A stretch of DNA of 6,763 nt from Alphaproteobacteria bacterium (GTDB lineage: Bacteria; Pseudomonadota; Alphaproteobacteria; Rhizobiales; Aestuariivirgaceae), in contig JAHEJE010000169.1 of assembly GCA_024639035.1 (NCBI GenBank), forward strand, positions 1 through 6,763, in the 5' to 3' direction. How positions within the stretch are numbered: position 1 is the first letter of the stretch; each line of letters opens with the position of its first letter. The notes below the pieces were generated by a model. That model was not told the origin of the DNA, searched no databases, and saw only the letters and a program-made list of their open reading frames with translations. A program made the position numbers and the translations under genes. Shown here piece by piece: positions 1-4,949 of this stretch.

Positions 1-87
1 AGCATTGTCTATGCGGACAAGGGCCTAAAGTGGCGCGACGATCGTGCCGCCATCGGATGCGTGTTGAACTTCATCAAGTGCAATTAG
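1..87 (+). CDS. 3' end of an unidentified plus-strand gene (partial)
   Basis: The first frame of the plus strand is open from the window edge and ends with TAG at 85-87. It gives 28 residues ending in AAIGCVLNFIKCN. Third codon positions are mostly G or C, as expected for coding DNA here, and the frame stops 9 bp before the stop codon of the convergent ATPase gene, a typical tail-to-tail arrangement. The minus strand over the same stretch is broken by stops. I do not recognise a family from so short a tail. It would be cargo or a mobility gene of the integrated element. It could still be a chance open frame. Confidence 0.45.
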   Translation, partial: SIVYADKGLKWRDDRAAIGCVLNFIKCN

Positions 88-96
88 GCGGCAATG

Positions 97-1392
97 CTAC
101 CATCCTCCTTTGTGTTGTCGTCGTGGAGGATCAGTCCCGGCGTTCGCATTGGCGACAAAGCAGCGAAGCCTTTCCTCCAACCGTGCCGGATCACAACCGA
201 GCTGTGAGCGGCCAAATCGCTTGATCTTGTCAGCAGCACCTGGACAGACCGGATAATCACATTCAGGCATGAAGAGCTTGAGTGTTCTGTCCCCCATCCG
301 AACATAGGATTGGTAAGGTGGCAGCTCACACAATGTGTCGTCATCCCGAGTGAGACGAAACTCCGGTTCAATCAGCTGTGCATCAAGGACACCGATCCGG
401 AACGCGATGGTCGTGCCGATGGTGCCCATGATCGCTGCTTTCAGTTTGCGTGGTAGCTGATCGAGGTACTGGTGAGACAGCACCATGGAGATACCGAACT
501 TGCGGATGCCTGACAGCATCTCGGCCAGTGTTCCTGGTGCAAAGTGATGGCATTCATCAATATAGACATGGAACGGTCTGCGCACCCCTGTCCGTGACAG
601 GGCTGCCAGTTGCAGCTGGCTCAACAGCAGCGAGCCAACCAGCGCCGCCTTGTCGATGCCAAGCCTGCCTTGTGGCAATGCGGCAATGAAGATCTTTCCC
701 TGGTTCATGATCTTGGCAAAGTTGATCTTCGAGCTCGGCTGCGCGATGCAGTTGCGGATTGCCGGATCGGCGATCAATGCGCCGATCTTGTTAAGCGTCG
801 ACAAGGTACGCTCGCGCTGTTCTCGTTCCGGCATGTGCTCGGCAAAGTCGGTGTTCCAGAAATCGGCGATGACAGGATCCTTGATGTGTGACACCACCCG
901 CTTGCGGAAGGCCGGACTGGTCAACAGGAACTTCAGTCCAAACAACGTGCCGCCCGGCATATCCATCATGGCGCGTGCACCATTGTGGAGGAATTGCTCC
1001 AGCGCCGGCGTCGGCAGATCTTCATAGCCCCAGATAGCTTTGAAGCTATCGGTCACCGATGAGGCAACGAACGCCTTCCTCTCCTCGGGAATGGTATCGA
1101 ATATGTTGAAGGCGACCGCCTGTTCGGCCGGGTTGAACCAGATCACGTCAGCCCGACGACTGCGCGGAATGCGGGCGATGATCGCTTCGGCAAGATCGCC
1201 ATGGGGATCGAACACGGCAACACCTTCCCCGCTTTTGATGTCGTCGAGCACCCAGCGCAGCAGCGCAGTCGACTTGCCGACGCCGGTCTTGCCGATCACC
1301 CAGCTATGGGAAAAGCGCCGGTCGTTGTCGACCGGAATATAGATGTGTGTTCGCGTCTTGTGATCGACGGTTTTGTAGAGACCCAGTTGCAT
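97..1392 (-). CDS. T4SS-type DNA-translocating ATPase (TraG/TraD/HerA-like)
   Basis: A 431-residue cytoplasmic P-loop ATPase of the group annotated as 'type IV secretory system conjugative DNA transfer' or TraM-recognition proteins. Members of the wider superfamily form hexameric rings that pump or remodel DNA. Walker A is GKTGVGKS at residues 34-41. A FDPHGD motif lies at 61-66, characteristic of this group. Walker B is HVYIDE at 275-280, and SHQY at 306-309 supplies a sensor-type Gln. No transmembrane segment precedes the P loop, unlike classical membrane-anchored VirD4/TraG coupling proteins. The ATG at 1392 is the only plausible start: an in-frame stop lies seven codons upstream, and no clear Shine-Dalgarno is seen. 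The gene lies in the integrated element, downstream of int, xis and a structured region, but no relaxase or mating-pair gene is visible. It may drive mobilization or serve another DNA-handling role; the fold assignment is firm and the role is inferred. Confidence 0.88.
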   Translation of the reverse strand: MQLGLYKTVDHKTRTHIYIPVDNDRRFSHSWVIGKTGVGKSTALLRWVLDDIKSGEGVAVFDPHGDLAEAIIARIPRSRRADVIWFNPAEQAVAFNIFDTIPEERKAFVASSVTDSFKAIWGYEDLPTPALEQFLHNGARAMMDMPGGTLFGLKFLLTSPAFRKRVVSHIKDPVIADFWNTDFAEHMPEREQRERTLSTLNKIGALIADPAIRNCIAQPSSKINFAKIMNQGKIFIAALPQGRLGIDKAALVGSLLLSQLQLAALSRTGVRRPFHVYIDECHHFAPGTLAEMLSGIRKFGISMVLSHQYLDQLPRKLKAAIMGTIGTTIAFRIGVLDAQLIEPEFRLTRDDDTLCELPPYQSYVRMGDRTLKLFMPECDYPVCPGAADKIKRFGRSQLGCDPARLEERLRCFVANANAGTDPPRRQHKGGW

Positions 1393-1470
1393 TCGCCAAA
1401 GGGCGACGCTTCATCCCGGCCGGCATCCATGGGCTGTATCAGGAGCACGTCCGGGATCCAGCGCCGCCGT

Positions 1471-1695
1471 TCACGAAGAACTGTCCATCATTATTATACC
1501 GTCCAGATCAGTTTGATGTTCGATGTTTTGGAAGCAAAGCTGCCGGGACAGTGCGATCTCTATCCCCTGTTCGGGGCTTTCGTACGCGGCCTTACGCAGC
1601 CGAAGGGTATTGTGAATGGTATCAACAATTGATGTGTACTGATCCAATTTTGTGTCTTGGTATTGTACCCCACCTTCGTAAAGAGAAGGGTTCAT
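1471..1695 (-). CDS. small hypothetical protein, 74 aa
   Basis: An open frame on the minus strand that starts MNPSLYEGGVQYQDTKLDQY and ends 78 bp before the ATPase start. Most codons begin with a purine, which favours real coding. The protein is soluble, mildly acidic and has no recognisable motif. The frame can be extended to a GTG at 1728, but that start has no ribosome binding site. The ATG at 1695 has only a weak GGATTGGG just ahead of it. It could be transcribed with the ATPase. No family is recognised, and a non-coding explanation remains possible because the surrounding region is rich in structured repeats. Confidence 0.42.
   Translation of the reverse strand: MNPSLYEGGVQYQDTKLDQYTSIVDTIHNTLRLRKAAYESPEQGIEIALSRQLCFQNIEHQTDLDGIIMMDSSS
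1618..1634. repeat. copy 1 of a palindromic repeat, GGTATCAA-CAA-TTGATG
   Basis: An imperfect palindrome with arms ATCAA and TTGAT around a CAA centre. A second copy lies at 2401-2417 with the same arms and leading GGT but with centre TTG, so the inner 13 bases of the two copies are reverse complements of each other. This copy lies inside the small hypothetical frame. It could be a protein-binding site; the function is unknown. Confidence 0.4.
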
Positions 1696-1745
1696 TCCCA
1701 ATCCATTTAAAGGAACAGTACCGCCCACAGTCGTCTGGTGCGAAG

Positions 1746-1855
1746 CGCCATGACTTCACCAGGCTTACCCCAGGCGGTGTGTGCTCCAGGCATCACAACG
1801 TCCTGTGGGCTCTGTGCTGTCCTTTAGGCAGCATAAGGCTGGTGAAGTCATGGCG
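1746..1855. other. 110-nt three-way-junction folded element
   Basis: The outer stem pairs 1746-1767 with 1834-1855: 22 positions with a single G/G mismatch (1763 against 1838). Inside it sit two hairpins, with no unpaired base between stem and hairpin on the outer sides. Hairpin A uses 1768-1774 with 1802-1809 (T1806 bulged), then 1775-1776 with 1799-1800, then 1778-1784 with 1790-1797 (T1793 bulged), with loop TCCAG. Hairpin B uses 1815-1819 with 1829-1833 and 1821-1822 with 1827-1828 (T1820 bulged), with loop TTTA. A five-base linker, 1810-1814, separates them. About 88 of 110 bases are paired. Such a fold suits a single-stranded DNA signal (oriT, single-strand origin), a structured RNA or a palindromic miniature element. 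The pairing is seen; the function is inferred. Confidence 0.72.
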
Positions 1856-1869
1856 TGGGCCTGACGATC

Positions 1870-1889
1870 TGTGGTGCGGAATGTGGTGC
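1870..1889 (+). repeat. 8-bp direct repeat TGTGGTGC, 12-bp period
   Basis: TGTGGTGC occurs at 1870-1877 and again at 1882-1889. The two copies lie between the folded element and the ATGGGGATAC cluster. A two-copy repeat with a period near one helical turn can be a protein-binding array, but the copies are short and may be chance. Confidence 0.35.
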
Positions 1890-1904
1890 AGTGTAGCCCT
1901 ATGT

Positions 1905-1974
1905 ATGGGGATCGGTGGAGCCAGAATATGGGGATACAGGTGGCACATCCGTATCCCCATCCTTGTATCCCCAT
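1905..1974. repeat. iteron-like cluster of four ATGGGGATAC motifs
   Basis: Two copies read on the plus strand: ATGGGGAT at 1905-1912 (the partial copy) and ATGGGGATAC at 1928-1937. Two perfect copies read on the minus strand, seen as GTATCCCCAT at 1951-1960 and 1965-1974, exactly 14 bp apart. The inner pair forms a perfect 10-bp inverted repeat around a 13-base spacer. Sequence after the motif is also partly shared, with GGTGG following both plus-strand copies. This is the pattern of a binding array for an initiator, relaxase accessory protein, excisionase or repressor. It lies 177 bp beyond the stop of xis and about 50 bp from the folded element. Confidence 0.65.
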
Positions 1975-2061
1975 CTGGGTTGGAATTGAAGTGATCAGGC
2001 AGCCAACCGCAAGTTCACAAACTGGTTGAAGTTGTGCTGTCTTTGACGCGCAGCAGGCAAA

Positions 2062-2084
2062 CCTGTGCGCGCATGAAGCACAGG
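2062..2084. other. perfect 7-bp stem-loop
   Basis: CCTGTGC at 2062-2068 pairs perfectly with GCACAGG at 2078-2084 around a nine-base loop. It lies 67 bp beyond the xis stop, next to a second hairpin at 2095-2121. There is no T run on either side, so it is a weak terminator candidate. It may belong to the structured origin or operator region. Confidence 0.4.
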
Positions 2085-2094
2085 CAAGAAATGA

Positions 2095-2121
2095 GGCGGC
2101 CTGGTGTGCACCCAGACCGCC
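2095..2121 (-). terminator. possible terminator after xis
   Basis: GGCGG at 2095-2099 pairs with CCGCC at 2117-2121 and CTGG at 2101-2104 pairs with CCAG at 2112-2115. One C/A mismatch separates the two parts, and the loop is seven bases. It begins 30 bp beyond the xis stop. On the minus strand the stem is followed by TCATTTCTTG, which is T-rich but not a clean T run, so termination is plausible rather than clear. Confidence 0.38.
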
Positions 2122-2150
2122 CCGGCTCCAATTAAGGAGTGTCGTGCAGG

Positions 2151-2330
2151 TCAGTCTCTGCGGTCAATCCGCTTCTGAAGCCAATCCAGCACTTCATCCT
2201 CAATCCATCCCACCCTGTTGGGGCCCAGCTGTACCCGCTTGGGGAATTGGCCTGCCGCCTCCAGGCGTGCAATGTGTTGTGGCGAATAAAGAACCAGCTC
2301 CTTCAATTGCCGCTTCGATAAGATCCTCAT
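2151..2330 (-). CDS. AlpA/Xis-like DNA-binding protein, 59 aa
   Basis: A complete small gene starting MRILSKRQLKELVLYSPQHI and ending QKRIDRRD before TGA at 2151-2153. It matches the AlpA / excisionase-type MerR-like helix-turn-helix fold. LSKRQLKELVLYSPQHIARLEAAG (residues 4-27) forms the helix-turn-helix. FPKRVQLGPNRVGWIEDEVLDWL (29-51) gives the wing and the hallmark VGWIEDEV..WL helix. The start is set by GGGAG eight bases upstream of the ATG. The gene begins 74 bp after the integrase stop on the same strand, the common int-xis arrangement of tRNA-borne elements. Members of this family act as recombination directionality factors or as activators of integrase genes (AlpA of prophage CP4-57). 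The family is clear; excision activity is inferred. Confidence 0.85.
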   Translation of the reverse strand: MRILSKRQLKELVLYSPQHIARLEAAGQFPKRVQLGPNRVGWIEDEVLDWLQKRIDRRD

Positions 2331-2400
2331 CTCGGAAACTCCCGTGTTGGGAGCATCTCAAGATGCCCAGGGTTAGACAAATTCCCATGGGACGACAAAA

Positions 2401-2417
2401 GGTATCAATTGTTGATG
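2401..2417. repeat. copy 2 of the palindromic repeat, GGTATCAA-TTG-TTGATG
   Basis: Partner of the copy at 1618-1634, with an inverted three-base centre. It overlaps the last codons and stop of the integrase gene, so part of its sequence is also constrained by coding. The two copies bracket xis and the structured region. Confidence 0.4.
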
Positions 2418-3526
2418 AGCTTGGCGAGATGGTTGTCAAACAGGTCAAACGCTTGGCGCATTTCGTCCATGTATGAGTAGCGATTGTAGATCGCCGCAAC
2501 ACCTGAAATTTCGCCGGCCGTATGCGCCAGAATGCGCTCGCTAATGTGAGGCGCAACTCCAAGCGCAGCCCATTGGGTCGTAGCTGATCGACGTAAATCA
2601 TGTAGCGTCCAATGGGGAAAATTGAGATCCTTGTCCAATTGCCGTTTAGAGTTCGAAAAATTGTTAAATGGCTTTCCCGGATTGCCCCTGGAGTGAAACA
2701 CAAAGCCATCGTGCATCCGCGGCTCGACGATGGTGGCAACCATGGGACTGTAAGGGATCGTGTGGGGGCGATTTCCCTTCATGGCGTTGGCAGGCCAGTA
2801 GATTGTTCTTGCATTGGCATCGACATACTCGGTCCGAAGTTTCGTAACTTGCCCCACTCTTTGACCTGTCAGAATGAGCATCCGCAAGATATCGCCGTAC
2901 GTATCATGCCGCGCGTTATAGATAGCTGCCAGCTCTCTAACATCTAGCACTCGTTCACGTGGCTTGGGCCGGTGTGGCGCTTCGATGCCAGCTAGAGGCG
3001 AGAGTTCGATGATCCGGCGGCGCTGAAACCAACGGAATAGATGTCTGGCAGCGACAAACAAGTGCTGCTGCTCTGACGGAGTTGAGAACAGGCGGTCAAT
3101 GATGTTTGTTATATCGGTTGTGGAGATCTCATGAACCGCCTTGTCAAAAATCAAATGGCGGCAAATTAAGCGCTCCGTCTCCTCGGCAGTCGACGGCTTG
3201 TTCTTCGCCTTGTAGGCTGTGAGGAACTGTTCAAGCGCCTTGGTGTAGAGAATGGGCTTATTCTCCTGAGTGAGACCAAGTGTTTGCTCCGCCAGCATCT
3301 CGCGGGCGCGTTGGCGGGCTTGGGCAAGCGAAACAACACCCACGCGACCAATTGTGCGGAGCTGCCGGTGTGCTCCAGACATCAAAGCAAAGGTTTTGGT
3401 GCCACCTTGTGATACACGAACGCCGAACCCAGCCATTGAACGATCAAAATACATACGCTGGCCCTTTTCGGGTATCGGGAGATTTCGAATCGTAATCTCT
3501 GTGAGTTGAACCTGGGGCAAGGGCAC
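2405..3526 (-). CDS. int: P4-type tyrosine integrase
   Basis: A 373-residue site-specific recombinase that would integrate and excise the element at the neighbouring tRNA-Leu. Residues about 8-85 are the arm-binding DUF4102 domain (LTEITIRNLPIPEKGQ, then DRSMAGFGVRV). Residues about 92-172 are the core-binding SAM-like domain, and about 190-370 the catalytic domain. Catalytic residues visible are R223 in LTGQRVGQ, K250, H309 and R312 in HDLRRS, H335 in ILAHTAG, and Tyr347 in IYNRY (Tyr350 is the alternative). The usual Glu of the TGxRxGE box is Gln here. The start is a GTG at 3526. Stops lie upstream in frame with no better start between, no strong ribosome site is seen, and a TTG two codons later is an alternative. 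The gene is oriented away from the tRNA, 153 bp from its 3' end, the standard layout for this family. Confidence 0.93.
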   Translation of the reverse strand: MPLPQVQLTEITIRNLPIPEKGQRMYFDRSMAGFGVRVSQGGTKTFALMSGAHRQLRTIGRVGVVSLAQARQRAREMLAEQTLGLTQENKPILYTKALEQFLTAYKAKNKPSTAEETERLICRHLIFDKAVHEISTTDITNIIDRLFSTPSEQQHLFVAARHLFRWFQRRRIIELSPLAGIEAPHRPKPRERVLDVRELAAIYNARHDTYGDILRMLILTGQRVGQVTKLRTEYVDANARTIYWPANAMKGNRPHTIPYSPMVATIVEPRMHDGFVFHSRGNPGKPFNNFSNSKRQLDKDLNFPHWTLHDLRRSATTQWAALGVAPHISERILAHTAGEISGVAAIYNRYSYMDEMRQAFDLFDNHLAKLINN

Positions 3527-3679
3527 CTCGTTAGTCGCGCTATAGTCGCGGGAACAGGTCGCGTAGGGGCGATGCTGTATATGTGTCTATGTTCAAGGCA
3601 AGCTGATCGCGTGAACCGCAGATTGTCAATAAGTTTCTGATAATACCGGGAAAATGTGCGGCTATGTTCAGCCATGTGA

Positions 3680-3710
3680 TGGTGCCCCTGGCCGGACTCG
3701 AACCAGCACG
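3680..3710. other. inferred attachment site (tRNA 3' end / island junction)
   Basis: P4-type integrases commonly use the 3' end of a tRNA gene as attB, and this integrase lies directly beyond the 3' end of tRNA-Leu. The crossover core should therefore fall in the T-arm, acceptor and CCA segment. The tRNA 3' half is intact, as expected when the element restores it. No second copy of this segment occurs elsewhere in the window, so the other att site must lie beyond position 1. Exact core limits cannot be set. Confidence 0.5.
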
Positions 3711-3766
3711 CCCTTGCGGGCAACAGATTTTGAGTCTGCCGCGTCTACCAGTTCCGCCACAGGGGC
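3680..3766 (-). tRNA. tRNA-Leu(CAA)
   Basis: An 87-nt tRNA including an encoded CCA. Acceptor GCCCCTG (3760-3766) pairs with CAGGGGC (3684-3690), followed by discriminator A and CCA. The anticodon stem GCAGA/TCTGT encloses loop CTCAAAA, giving anticodon CAA at 3730-3732, which reads UUG. A long variable arm GCCC-GCAA-GGGC marks a class II tRNA, and the T arm is GCTGG-TTCGAGT-CCGGC. The D arm carries the leucine-type GGTAGACGC. It lies between the end of the flagellar operon and the integrase, and is the probable integration target. Confidence 0.97.
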
Positions 3767-3781
3767 CTCAAATCGCGCGCG

Positions 3782-3809
3782 ATCATAGGCCAGCCGTGCG
3801 TCGCGTCAA
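3782..3809 (-). promoter_or_regulatory. promoter of tRNA-Leu
   Basis: On the minus strand, TTGACG (3804-3809) and TATGAT (3782-3787) are separated by 16 bases. They lie so that transcription would start around 3775, roughly nine bases before the mature tRNA 5' end at 3766. Both hexamers are close to the sigma-70 consensus. This gives the tRNA its own transcription, independent of the upstream flagellar genes. Confidence 0.68.
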
Positions 3810-3836
3810 TACAATATTGCAGCCGCTGCCGGCAGC

Positions 3837-4103
3837 CTAGAAACCGTTTTCTATGCGTGACAGCGACAGGGTGGCGAAGGCGAACAACTGGGCGCCGATG
3901 AAGGTTGCGGTAAACGACAGGGTCAGCAGGATCGCAACGATCTTAGGGATGAACGTCAGGGTCATTTCCTGCACCTGGGTCAGGGCCTGGATCAGGGCAA
4001 TGCTAATGCCCACCACCATGGCGACCGCCACCGCCGGGCCGCTGGCCAGGATCACCGTCCAGTTGGCCGCCCTGAGGATTTCAAGCGCATCGGCTTCGTT
4101 CAT
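3837..4103 (-). CDS. fliQ: flagellar export gate protein FliQ
   Basis: An 88-residue inner-membrane protein of the flagellar type III export gate (with FliP and FliR), the usual FliQ length. Two hydrophobic helices are seen at about residues 17-38 and 52-80. They flank the family's conserved stretch ALIQALTQVQEMTLTFIPKI. It starts 12 bp after the flgD stop. There is no strong ribosome site: the gap instead holds the palindrome GCGCTAGCGC at 4105-4114, so translation may be coupled to flgD. In many Rhizobiales flhA follows fliQ; here the tRNA and an integrated element follow, so this is the last flagellar gene before the junction. Confidence 0.95.
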   Translation of the reverse strand: MNEADALEILRAANWTVILASGPAVAVAMVVGISIALIQALTQVQEMTLTFIPKIVAILLTLSFTATFIGAQLFAFATLSLSRIENGF

Positions 4104-4115
4104 AGCGCTAGCGCC

Positions 4116-4514
4116 CTAGCGCACGACGATACCGGCCCCCAGCGGCAGTTCGCTGCCATTGTCGAGCACGGCAACGCCGCCGTTCGAGGTGATGTTGACC
4201 GCTTCCACGGTGCCGCTGACATCGCCGGCTGCCGATGTCACGGTCCTGCCGATCAGCGCATCGGCCTGCGACAGGGCAAACGAGGTCAACAGCGTATCGA
4301 GCTTCTGGTTCACCTGTATCGACTGCTCGACGGAGGAGAACTGTGCCAGCTGCGCCATGTACTCGGTCGAGTCGACCGGGTTGAGTGGATCCTGGTTTTC
4401 CAGCTGGGCGATCAGCAGCCGCAGAAATGCGTTGTAGTCAACCGTTGCCGACGAGCTGCTGGCGGCTTGGGCTGTTGGGTGGGTCGTCGCAGACCCTACC
4501 GGTGAGATGTCCAT
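4116..4514 (-). CDS. flgD: hook cap scaffolding protein FlgD (short form)
   Basis: A 132-residue protein that caps the growing hook and directs assembly of hook subunits after export. A Ser/Thr/Ala-rich leader of about 25 residues precedes the signature VDYNAFLRLLIAQLENQDPLNPVDSTEYMAQLAQFSSVEQ (about 25-65). A helical segment and a small beta-rich tail (LIGRTVTSAAGDVSGTVEAV, then ELPLGAGIVV) follow. The Ig-like/FNIII domain of the longer enteric FlgD is lacking, a reduced form common in Rhizobiales. The ATG at 4514 is supported by GAAGGAG at 4524-4530, nine bases upstream. This places the first 77 bp inside the flbT reading frame. Confidence 0.95.
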   Translation of the reverse strand: MDISPVGSATTHPTAQAASSSSATVDYNAFLRLLIAQLENQDPLNPVDSTEYMAQLAQFSSVEQSIQVNQKLDTLLTSFALSQADALIGRTVTSAAGDVSGTVEAVNITSNGGVAVLDNGSELPLGAGIVVR

Positions 4515-4941
4515 CGCTCTGCTCTCCTTCTTTGATGCTTAAGAGGCCGGGTATGCGCGCATCGGATGCCATCACCGTTTTTTCCAGCGGATACAGGTCG
4601 CGGATGCGCTTGAGTGCAGCATATGTGCTGCCGGCTTTCACCAGTCGTTCGATTTCATCCAGTTCACCGGAGATTTCAGCCGCCGTGAACGCCTCGCGCA
4701 GCGCCGTGCACACCCGTGCGAACACGTCCAGCGCATCGCCCTCGCCGTCAGGATCGATCAGCAGCGTTTGCACGACGAAATACAACTGGCGCAGGGGCGT
4801 GGTGGCGTCTTCGACCTGCAGCACATGGGCCCCGAGCAGGAAGGTGGCGTCGTTGAGAAGTTGCAGCGAGACCTTGCGGTCAACCCGCAGCACCGCCCCG
4901 TTGATGTAGATCTTGTCGCCGGCCTTCAGTGAGATGCGCAT
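4438..4941 (-). CDS. flbT: flagellin expression regulator FlbT
   Basis: A 167-residue protein of the FlbT family, which controls flagellin mRNA translation or stability in alphaproteobacteria, working together with FlaF. The core, MRISLKAGDKIYINGAVLRVDRK through PLRQLYFVVQTLLIDP to LKRIRDLYPLEK (residues 1-121), is typical. A longer open frame reaches 5049, but its extra 36 residues overlap flaF out of frame and are not FlbT-like, so the ATG at 4941 is chosen; it lies 8 bp after the flaF stop. The tail after about residue 142 is read out of frame through the start of flgD. It is composed of polar, unconserved-looking residues and makes the protein longer than the roughly 150 residues usual for the family. 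Confidence 0.94.
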   Translation of the reverse strand: MRISLKAGDKIYINGAVLRVDRKVSLQLLNDATFLLGAHVLQVEDATTPLRQLYFVVQTLLIDPDGEGDALDVFARVCTALREAFTAAEISGELDEIERLVKAGSTYAALKRIRDLYPLEKTVMASDARIPGLLSIKEGEQSDGHLTGRVCDDPPNSPSRQQLVGNG

Positions 4942-4949
4942 GGTATGGC

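Noticed and set aside
1746..1855. Integron attC site or hammerhead ribozyme as explanation of the fold
   Set aside because: attC-type RYYYAAC/GTTRRRY ends are absent and attC folds as one hairpin, not a three-way junction. The conserved hammerhead core CUGAUGA...GAAA is not present at the junction.
1765..1974. 69-codon minus-strand frame starting in the repeat cluster
   Set aside because: Its start lies in the ATGGGGATAC repeats and its body in the folded element. The composition is unlike a protein (many Cys, His, Thr) and there is no ribosome site.
1347..1994. Long plus-strand open frame (215 codons)
   Set aside because: It overlaps the start of the ATPase, runs through the folded element and the iteron-like cluster, and encodes a Cys/Trp/Arg-rich protein with no family resemblance. 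It is open by chance.
2200..2739. 179-codon minus-strand frame covering the integrase end and xis
   Set aside because: It overlaps two clearly recognised genes in a different frame; shadow of int and xis.
3624..3629. TTGACA on the minus strand as a -35 box for int
   Set aside because: No acceptable -10 hexamer lies 16-18 bases downstream.
3382..3723. 113-codon minus-strand frame from the tRNA into int
   Set aside because: It starts inside tRNA-Leu and overlaps the integrase N-terminus in another frame.
3825..3836. Palindrome GCTGCCGGCAGC just after fliQ as an intrinsic terminator
   Set aside because: Once a hairpin loop is allowed, only about four base pairs remain, and no T run follows on the minus strand.
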